NCBI GenBank assembly: GCA_018066005.1
Contig: JAGHSG010000147.1
Location: 1 to 5,644 of the forward strand
Source of the DNA: Bacteroidales bacterium
GTDB lineage: Bacteria > Bacteroidota > Bacteroidia > Bacteroidales > Paludibacteraceae
Direction of reading: 5' to 3'
Length of the DNA stretch: 5,644 nucleotides
Part shown: in pieces, positions 1 through 4,316 of the stretch
Numbering within the stretch: the first letter of the stretch is position 1
How the letters are laid out: the number at the start of each line of letters is the position of its first letter
Translations under genes and position numbers: made by a program
The notes under the pieces: generated by a model
What the model was told of the DNA's origin: nothing
The model's database searches: none
Seen by the model: the letters and a program-made list of their open reading frames with translations, nothing else

Positions 1-139
1 ATTATAGAGTATTAAATTATAGAGTAAAAAATGTTAAAATGTAAAGTGTCAAGTGTCAAGTGGATGCGATTTGCAAAAATCGCGCGGGTACGTACACGTG
101 TGTAAACAATAGGTGCTTGTCAAAACACAATCGCTTTGA

Positions 140-161
140 GTTGACAGTTGACAAGTTGACA
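140..161. repeat. GTTGACA tandem heptamer, 3 copies
   Basis: GTTGACA occurs at 140-146, 147-153 and 155-161, the last two separated by one A. It is a short, slightly irregular tandem repeat with no gene nearby. Function unknown. Confidence 0.6.
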
Positions 162-232
162 AATTTACAAATTCGGACATAGCCAAATATCTCGAATCCC
201 GCATCAATACAGGGATTTTTAACCATTCCACT

Positions 233-267
233 AAATGTTAACTCACTCCAAAAAATGTTAACTGACT
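233..267. repeat. Paired 15-bp direct repeat with GTTAAC core
   Basis: AAATGTTAACTCACT (233-247) and AAATGTTAACTGACT (253-267) are near-identical and start 20 bp apart, about two helical turns. Each contains the palindrome GTTAAC. An AT-rich inverted repeat follows (TTAACAAAT at 267-275 against ATTTGTTTAA at 285-294). The arrangement resembles paired operator sites, but no gene starts nearby, so a regulatory role is only a guess. Confidence 0.45.
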
Positions 268-379
268 TAACAAATCATTAACATATTTGTTTAAATCCCC
301 CAAAAAGAACTAATCCGAAAGGGATAAAAATCTTAATAATCGTACCTTTTTCGTCATCGTGCTGTAAACGGGCGATGAG

Positions 380-410
380 AGAGCCGAAGTGCAACACGCA
401 TTTCGGCTCT
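380..410. repeat. 13-bp stem hairpin
   Basis: The arms AGAGCCGAAGTGC (380-392) and GCATTTCGGCTCT (398-410) pair over 13 bp with a single G.T wobble and a 5-nt AACAC loop. This is one of the strongest hairpins in the non-coding region. It has no proper T-tract on either side, so it is a poor intrinsic terminator. The direct repeat TAATAATCG flanks it at 334-342 and 418-426. It could be the stem of a small RNA or of a short mobile palindrome. Confidence 0.6.
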
Positions 411-500
411 TAATCCATAATAATCGGACAAAGACCCCCAATTTGTGCAAGCGCAATTGATGTTTCACGGACGCGTTGGATGTGTCCGTCAAAACGATAA

Positions 501-520
501 ACCGTTGGCTAACCAGCGGT
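501..520. repeat. 8-bp hairpin with CTAA loop
   Basis: ACCGTTGG (501-508) pairs with CCAGCGGT (513-520) with one wobble, closing a CTAA tetraloop. There is no T-tract and no adjacent gene, so the role is unknown. Confidence 0.5.
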
Positions 521-587
521 GTGGTAAGTAATGATTTACAACGAGTTAGGCAATGAAAATCTCGAAAAAGAGTATATTAAATAGCAT

Positions 588-638
588 AATGCGAAAATGC
601 GAAAAGTGCGAATTTTCGCACTTTTCGCACTTTTCGCA
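588..638. repeat. Long palindrome built from TGCGAAAA words
   Basis: TGCGAAAAGTGCGAA (598-612) and TTCGCACTTTTCGCA (615-629) are exact reverse complements separated by only TT. An extra TGCGAAAA-type word lies on the left (590-597) and an extra CTTTTCGCA on the right (630-638), so the foldable element can slip between registers. It would form a near loop-less cruciform in DNA or a 15-bp hairpin in RNA. The word composition suggests growth by short-word duplication and inversion rather than a single insertion. Confidence 0.65.
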
Positions 639-650
639 GCGGCAAATTTG

Positions 651-684
651 ACGGACGCAAAAAAGATGTTCGTGGAGCGTCCGT
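651..684. repeat. ACGGACGC / GCGTCCGT inverted repeat
   Basis: ACGGACGC (651-658) and GCGTCCGT (677-684) are perfect 8-bp inverted repeats around an 18-nt spacer. The same ACGGACGC word also occurs at 467-474, so it is reused within the region. Confidence 0.45.
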
Positions 685-738
685 GAAAATGTCCATGAGA
701 TGGCGAAAAGTCAGTAAATACGGCACTATGCAAATCTT

Positions 739-770
739 CGTGAAGTCGTGAAAAGTCGTGAACTTCACGA
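739..770. repeat. TCGTGAA-word inverted repeat cluster
   Basis: The left half repeats GTCGTGAA-like words (739-762). The right half contains their complement. CGTGAAGT (739-746) pairs with ACTTCACG (762-769), and alternatively TCGTGAA (756-762) pairs with TTCACGA (764-770) around a single C. As at 588-638, two alternative foldings exist because the arms are made of repeated words. Confidence 0.55.
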
Positions 771-814
771 GATTTCACGGATGTTCATTTTTACAAAAAA
801 GTGGAGTTAGGATA

Positions 815-862
815 TTGAGGATTTAGAGGATTTGCGTTGGTTGAAATCCTCAAAATCCTCAA
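815..862. repeat. 19-bp inverted repeat of GAGGATTT words
   Basis: Arms 815-833 and 844-862 pair at 18 of 19 positions around a 10-nt loop (834-843). Each arm is itself a tandem pair of the word GAGGATTT (left) or AAATCCTC (right). This is the longest stem in the window. There is no T-tract directly after it, so it is not a standard terminator. Confidence 0.65.
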
Positions 863-898
863 ACTAGGGAACTAGTTATATAGGTCGCTGCGCTATAC

Positions 899-931
899 TA
901 GAACGGCGATGGTATCGCCGGCTAAATGAAC
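899..931. repeat. Solitary linker-hairpin unit like the 1531-1693 array
   Basis: TAGAAC (899-904) is followed by the hairpin GGCGAT-GGT-ATCGCC (905-919), then GGC and TAAATGAAC (923-931). TAAATGAAC is identical to one linker of the array downstream of the secreted-protein gene, and TAGAAC is the second half of the others. The stem sequence differs from every unit of the array, yet the plan is the same. An adjacent CTAGT/ACTAG pair (872-876/897-901) encloses a further weak stem. Confidence 0.6.
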
Positions 932-972
932 GATACAAATACTACACAAATACCACACAGATGGTATAGAAA

Positions 973-1027
973 GAACCCGTAAAGAACCCGTTATGAACCC
1001 GCTATGAACCCGTTATAAACCCGTAAA
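973..1027. repeat. Five 11-bp iterons, GAACCCGTTAT type
   Basis: Five contiguous 11-bp units start at 973, 984, 995, 1006 and 1017. They read GAACCCGTAAA, GAACCCGTTAT, GAACCCGCTAT, GAACCCGTTAT and AAACCCGTAAA. The core ACCCG is invariant, and the exact 11-bp period places each copy near the same face of the helix. The array ends about 80 bp before the start codon at 1108, suggesting a protein-binding array controlling that gene. An untargeted microsatellite-like repeat is equally compatible. Confidence 0.6.
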
Positions 1028-1072
1028 AGGCCTGAAAAGTCGCCGTTTTTACACTTTGGCACGGATATTGTA

Positions 1073-1088
1073 TAGTCATCGGTGACTA
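1073..1088. promoter_or_regulatory. Perfect 6-bp inverted repeat upstream of secreted-protein gene
   Basis: TAGTCA (1073-1078) and TGACTA (1083-1088) flank TCGG, 19 nt before the ATG at 1108. It could be an operator half-site pair or a small 5'-UTR hairpin. A poor match to the Bacteroidetes -7 box (TA, three bases, TTTG at 1050-1058) lies just upstream and would put this element near the transcript start. I could not find a convincing -33 box. Confidence 0.3.
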
Positions 1089-1107
1089 ACTAAAAAATTG
1101 TACAAAA

Positions 1108-1566
1108 ATGAAAAAAGTTTTGTTTCTCTCTGCGCTTGTAATGAGCGCTGCTCTCATGGCTCAAGAGCCGATGGCTAAACCTTGTGCTAAACAGTGTCCC
1201 CAACCTTGTGAACAACCGTGTGCCAAACATAAAAAGCACGTCTGCCACAACATGTCGGCTGAACAGTTGGCTGTTCACAAAGCACTCAAATTCAGAGACG
1301 CACTCCGCCTCAACGAAAAACAGTTCAACAACGTGTATAAAGTGTATCTGAAAGAGTTTTCCGCACTCAAACAAGACACCACGTTCCGTTGCATGAACAA
1401 AGCCGAGATGACTCCCGAGATGTGCGAAGCCAAGAAAGCCGAGATGGTACAGGCTAAAGCCAATATCCAAAAACAGATGAAGAAAATCTTGGATGACGCA
1501 CAGTACGTCATGTGGCTCGACATGGATAACGGCGCGAGGCGCCTAATAGAACGGGCAAAGCCCTAG
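1108..1566 (+). CDS. Secreted Cys/His-rich Spy/CpxP-like small protein
   Basis: This 152-residue protein has a clear signal peptide (MKK, hydrophobic residues 4-17, probable cleavage after Ala18 or Gln19). Next comes a Pro/Cys/Lys/His segment in which Cys26, 30, 34 and 38 are spaced exactly four apart, followed by Cys46-His47. The remainder (about 50-140) is a charged helical region with the motif LRLNEKQFNNVYKVY, reminiscent of the LTXXQ signature of Spy/CpxP periplasmic proteins and of short Bacteroidetes DUF4890-type proteins. The Cys/His cluster could bind metal or form disulfides; this is inference. The last ten or so residues (GARRLIERAKP) are encoded by the repeat array that continues past the stop, so the native C-terminus may have been replaced. 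The start is the only ATG preceding the signal peptide; the leader is A-rich without a Shine-Dalgarno sequence. It is probably monocistronic, ending at the terminator at 1700-1727. Confidence 0.8.
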   Translation: MKKVLFLSALVMSAALMAQEPMAKPCAKQCPQPCEQPCAKHKKHVCHNMSAEQLAVHKALKFRDALRLNEKQFNNVYKVYLKEFSALKQDTTFRCMNKAEMTPEMCEAKKAEMVQAKANIQKQMKKILDDAQYVMWLDMDNGARRLIERAKP

Positions 1567-1693
1567 TAGAACGGGCAGAGCCCTAATAGAACGGCACTGC
1601 CGTGCCTAGTAGAACGCAAGCAAAGCTTGCTAATAGAACGGCGACGAGGTCGCCTAAATGAACGCCTTCGGCTAATAGAACGGCGCAAGCGCC
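1531..1693. repeat. Constant-linker / variable-stem hairpin array
   Basis: A leading hairpin (GGCGC-GAG-GCGCC, 1531-1543) is followed by seven units, each a 9-nt linker plus a hairpin. Linkers are TAATAGAAC at 1544, 1584, 1631 and 1673, TAGTAGAAC at 1564 and 1607, and TAAATGAAC at 1655. Hairpins are GGGC-AAA-GCCC (1553), GGGC-AGA-GCCC (1573), GGCAC-TGCC-GTGCC (1593), GCAAGC-AAA-GCTTGC (1616), GGCGAC-GAG-GTCGCC (1640), GCC-TTC-GGC (1664) and GGCGC-AA-GCGCC (1682). Every stem is perfect although stem sequence and length (3-6 bp) change, so the units show compensatory change. The first linker is read in frame by the upstream gene; the rest lies in its 3' UTR. I do not recognise a named family. 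It differs from CRISPR in size and in having palindromic variable parts. A REP-like palindrome with a GAAC foot is one possibility. Confidence 0.85.
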
Positions 1694-1699
1694 TAAACA

Positions 1700-1727
1700 A
1701 AAAAATCGTCCTTGAGGGCGATTTTTT
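1700..1727 (+). terminator. Intrinsic terminator
   Basis: AAAAAATCGTCC (1700-1711) pairs with GGGCGATTTTTT (1716-1727) over 12 bp with one T.G wobble, around a TTGA loop and ending in a T-tract. The complementary A-run makes it potentially bidirectional. It ends the transcript of the secreted-protein gene together with its hairpin array and lies just before the next promoter. Confidence 0.85.
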
Positions 1728-1737
1728 GTGTGCTTTA

Positions 1738-1769
1738 TTTGCATATATGCAAAAAAAGTTGTAATTTTG
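1738..1769 (+). promoter_or_regulatory. Bacteroidetes-type sigma promoter
   Basis: TTTG (1738-1741) is followed after 20 nt by TAATTTTG (1762-1769), an exact match to the Bacteroidetes primary-sigma consensus TTTG / TAnnTTTG at normal spacing. Transcription would start near 1776, giving a leader of about 45 nt before the ATG at 1820. It lies between a terminator and three closely spaced genes and is the likely operon promoter. Confidence 0.75.
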
Positions 1770-1819
1770 CGGTCGCAAAATAGCTACATAGGCAATTAAA
1801 TTCAAAAATATACCATATT

Positions 1820-2245
1820 ATGCGAAAAATCTTTTCTTTGGTCGTAATGACCGTTTTGGCAGTCGCTACTCAGGCACAAGTGAGCAAGATTGTGGGCGAC
1901 TGGACCACCGTAGATGACAAAACCGGTGAGAAACGTTCCGTTGTACACATCTTCAAAGCTACCGACGGCTTGTACTACGGTAAGATAATTAAACTATTCA
2001 ATGCCCCTGAAAACGCTGTCTGCAAAGCATGTGAAGGGGCTGACGCCAATAAACCCGTTGTCGGCTTGCAAATCGTCCGCGGTATGCACGAAGAGGACGG
2101 CATGTTGGTCGGCGGTAAAGTGCTGGACCCCGAAAGCGGTAAACTGTATTACTGCAAAATATCCTTGCAGGGCGACAAACTGACCTTACGCGGTTCGCTG
2201 GACAAACGCGGCATGCTGGGCAGAAATCAGACATGGGTGAAGTAA
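1820..2245 (+). CDS. DUF2147 family secreted protein
   Basis: This 141-residue protein has a signal peptide (residues 1-20, cleavage near ATQAQ) and one domain. Family hallmarks are visible: IVGDWTTVDD near residues 24-33, YYGKIIKL (52-59), a CxxC (Cys68-Lys-Ala-Cys71), KPVVGLQIVRGM (78-89), GGKVLDPESGKLYYCKISL (98-116) and the terminal GMLGRNQTWVK. The order and length fit a complete DUF2147 protein, a calycin-like beta-barrel family of unknown biochemical function, exported in many Gram-negatives. The CxxC loop is common in Bacteroidota members as I recall and could form a disulfide or bind metal. A strong promoter precedes it, and the next gene starts 34 bp after its stop, so co-transcription with the M13 peptidase is likely. 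Confidence 0.88.
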   Translation: MRKIFSLVVMTVLAVATQAQVSKIVGDWTTVDDKTGEKRSVVHIFKATDGLYYGKIIKLFNAPENAVCKACEGADANKPVVGLQIVRGMHEEDGMLVGGKVLDPESGKLYYCKISLQGDKLTLRGSLDKRGMLGRNQTWVK

Positions 2246-2279
2246 CGTCAACGAGAACGCAAACGCAAACGACAACAAT
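2244..2279 (+). repeat. Six AACGNN hexamers filling a gene junction
   Basis: Six contiguous hexamers (AACGTC, AACGAG, AACGCA, AACGCA, AACGAC, AACAAT) run from the last two bases of the DUF2147 stop codon to the base before the M13 start codon. The spacer is therefore made entirely of this repeat. It is the same hexamer family found in frame inside uvrA at 5175-5258. An A-rich, G-poor strand is suitable as an unstructured ribosome-loading leader, but that role is inference. Confidence 0.8.
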
Positions 2280-4292
2280 ATGAAAAAATATTTTTTATTC
2301 CTAACTATGGCAACCGTAATGACTGCTTGTGGACACAAATCATTGGGTCTGGGTGTTCTGCCGGAGAATTTAGACACCACCGCTAATCCCGTCGTGGATT
2401 TCTATCAATACGCTTGTGGCGGATGGATGAAAAACCACCCCTTAGAGGCTGAATATAGTCGCTTTGGCACCTTTGACGAATTGGCACAACGTAATCTTGA
2501 ACAAGTCAACAGTTTGATACAAGACTTGGCTGCCGAAACGCATTTTCATGGTAGTGTGGAGCAGAAAATAGGTGACCTGTATAACATGGTTATGGACACG
2601 GTACGACGTGATACCTTGGGCGTTATGCCGGCATACAAGAACATTGAACCCCTGCAGGAAATAACCTCCAAAGAGGATTTGTTGCGTTACTTGGGTACCA
2701 GTCTGGAATGTAGCATGTGGGCGATGTATGTGGAAGCCGATGCCAAGAATAGCAGTATGAATATACTCAACGAGTGCCAGGCCGGCTTTGCCTTAGGCGA
2801 GAAAGAGTATTACTTCGACCAAGACGAACATTCGGTCATGATTCGTAACGAATACAAAAAACACATCGCCAAGATGTTCGGGTTATTCGGTTATTTGGAC
2901 GGAGACTTGGCAGCCGACGTTATCCTTCGTATGGAGACCCGTTTGGCCGGTGCAGCCCTGAATAATGTCGAGTTGCGCGACCCCATACTTAACTACAACA
3001 AGATGAGTATAGACGAGTTGCAAACTATGGTTCCGGAGATAGACTGGCGCACCTACCTGGACCTCGGTGGCATGCATACCGACAGCATCAACGTGGGTCA
3101 GATAGCCCACCTGAAAGAGGCCGGTAAGATGTGGGCAGAGGAGTCCTTAGAGGACCTCAAGACCTTCTTTATCTGGCAAATCATAGACGGTAGCGCGGCT
3201 TATCTGAGCCAAGAGGTCTATATGGAGAACTTCCATTTCTACGGTCAGATACTGAGCGGAACACCCGAACCTAAACCGCTGTGGAAGCGTGCTGTCAGTC
3301 TGGTCAATGGCACGCTTGGCGAAGCTGTGGGACAGATGTACGTCCGGAAATACTTCCCCGAAGGACATAAAAAACGTATGCTCGCCTTGGTTAAGAACCT
3401 GCAAAAATCCTTGGGCGAACGTATTCAAGCCTTGGACTGGATGAGCGACGCGACCAAAGCCAAAGCACAGGAGAAATTAGATGCGTTCACTATCAAGATA
3501 GGTTATCCCGACAAGTGGCGCGACTATACGGCATTGGATATAGACAACACATTGTCGCTCTACGAGAACGTGCTGCGTGCCGCCAAGTTTGAACAGGATT
3601 ACAGCCTGAGTTACTTGGACAAACCTGTGGATAAAGATAAGTGGTACATGACTCCGCAGACGGTCAACGCCTATTACAACCCTTCGACGAACGAGGTTTG
3701 TTTCCCTGCCGGTATATTGCAATACCCCTTCTTTGACATGAGTGCCGACGATGCCTTCAACTACGGCGCCATCGGTGTGGTTATTGGTCACGAGATGACC
3801 CACGGCTTTGACGACCAAGGGTGTCAGTTCGATAAAGACGGTAACCTGAATAACTGGTGGACCGACGAAGATAAGGCGGCTTTTGATGCACGTACCAAAG
3901 TGATGGAGGAATATTTCAACGGTATTGAAGTGGCTCCCGGCGTACATGCTAATGGCGCTTTCACCTTGGGTGAGAACATAGCCGACCACGGCGGATTGCA
4001 AATCAGTTATCAGGCGTTCAGTCGGTTACTCGCCGACGGCAAAGCCCAGTTGAGTAAAGACGAGAGTGCTTATACGCCCGAACAACGTTTCTTCCTCAGT
4101 TATGCCGATGTCTGGGCAGGCAATATACGCGACGAAGAAGTCCTGCGCCGCACCAAGTCCGACCCGCATAGTTTGGGTAAATGGCGTGTGAACGGAGCCC
4201 TTCCGCACATAAGTGCCTGGTATGACGCTTGGGGTGTAACACCCGATAGTCCGATGTTTGTTCCCGAAGAGAAACGTGTCCATATCTGGTAG
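2280..4292 (+). CDS. M13 family zinc metallopeptidase, PepO/neprilysin-like lipoprotein
   Basis: This 670-residue zinc endopeptidase is of the neprilysin/PepO (M13) family, which cleaves peptides of limited size. Its N-terminus is a lipoprotein signal (MKKYFLFLTMATVMTAC, lipid-modified Cys17), so it should be anchored to the cell envelope and face the periplasm or exterior. The N-terminal domain begins at DFYQYACGGWMKNHPL (about 40-55), the usual M13 opening. The catalytic part contains NAYYNP (463-468), zinc motif HEMTH (His504, Glu505, His508), third ligand Glu565 with Asp569 in ENIADHGG, and the C-terminal His630 and Arg636 (WRVNGALPH) that bind substrate and transition state. All key residues are present and the length is normal, so it should be active. 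The end is RVHIW instead of the CxxW of eukaryotic members. It sits between DUF2147 and uvrA, same strand, 24 bp before uvrA. Confidence 0.95.
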   Translation: MKKYFLFLTMATVMTACGHKSLGLGVLPENLDTTANPVVDFYQYACGGWMKNHPLEAEYSRFGTFDELAQRNLEQVNSLIQDLAAETHFHGSVEQKIGDLYNMVMDTVRRDTLGVMPAYKNIEPLQEITSKEDLLRYLGTSLECSMWAMYVEADAKNSSMNILNECQAGFALGEKEYYFDQDEHSVMIRNEYKKHIAKMFGLFGYLDGDLAADVILRMETRLAGAALNNVELRDPILNYNKMSIDELQTMVPEIDWRTYLDLGGMHTDSINVGQIAHLKEAGKMWAEESLEDLKTFFIWQIIDGSAAYLSQEVYMENFHFYGQILSGTPEPKPLWKRAVSLVNGTLGEAVGQMYVRKYFPEGHKKRMLALVKNLQKSLGERIQALDWMSDATKAKAQEKLDAFTIKIGYPDKWRDYTALDIDNTLSLYENVLRAAKFEQDYSLSYLDKPVDKDKWYMTPQTVNAYYNPSTNEVCFPAGILQYPFFDMSADDAFNYGAIGVVIGHEMTHGFDDQGCQFDKDGNLNNWWTDEDKAAFDARTKVMEEYFNGIEVAPGVHANGAFTLGENIADHGGLQISYQAFSRLLADGKAQLSKDESAYTPEQRFFLSYADVWAGNIRDEEVLRRTKSDPHSLGKWRVNGALPHISAWYDAWGVTPDSPMFVPEEKRVHIW

Positions 4293-4304
4293 TGCGTAGC
4301 GCAC
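4292..4304 (+). repeat. Small hairpin at the M13-uvrA junction
   Basis: GTGCG-TAG-CGCAC is a perfect 5-bp stem with a 3-nt loop, beginning on the last base of the M13 stop codon and ending 12 nt before the uvrA ATG. It has no T-tract, so it is not a terminator. It has the same short-stem, three-base-loop geometry as the array units at 1531-1693, without the linker. Confidence 0.5.
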
Positions 4305-4316
4305 ACCATACACTAC

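Larger units (their letters stand above)
1..1107. other. Gene-free, hairpin-rich intergenic region
   Basis: I see no convincing coding region in these 1.1 kb. The short open frames on either strand have no recognisable family, start context or plausible composition. The stretch is AT-rich and unusually dense in secondary structure. Beyond the elements listed separately, it holds a 15-nt-spaced direct repeat ATTATAGAGTA (1-11, 16-26), a 7-bp hairpin GCGATTT/AAATCGC (66-72/77-83), a 6-bp hairpin AATCCC/GGGATT followed by Ts (195-217), a 6-bp hairpin TCATCG/CGATGA (354-378) and a 6-bp pair ACGGAC/GTCCGT (467-489). No tRNA, rRNA or mobile-element gene is visible. It may be a repeat-accumulating spacer, or may contain unrecognised small RNAs or regulatory sites for the gene at 1108. 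Confidence 0.6.

Noticed and set aside
195..221. Intrinsic terminator (AATCCC/GGGATT followed by T-run)
   Set aside because: The stem is only 6 bp with an 11-nt loop and no gene is seen before it in the window, so I mention it only as one of the region's inverted repeats.
505..551. Integron attC-like site (GTTAGGC at 545-551 with GGCTAAC at 507-513)
   Set aside because: GTTAGGC fits the GTTRRRY box, but the partner does not match RYYYAAC and no integrase or cassette is visible. Chance is the simpler explanation.
536..778. Possible minus-strand gene of 80 residues
   Set aside because: Its reading is dictated by the hairpin words (for example repeated AKSAKSAK), it has no family resemblance or plausible start context, and an overlapping frame is open equally well.
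1531..1693. CRISPR array
   Set aside because: Repeated parts are only 9 nt and the variable parts are 9-15 nt palindromes. CRISPR repeats are 20-40 nt with non-palindromic spacers of similar size, and no cas gene is present.
3477..4001. Minus-strand 174-residue open frame opposite the M13 gene
   Set aside because: It lies fully within the strongly supported peptidase gene, which has all catalytic motifs in the plus frame, and it has no recognisable domain.
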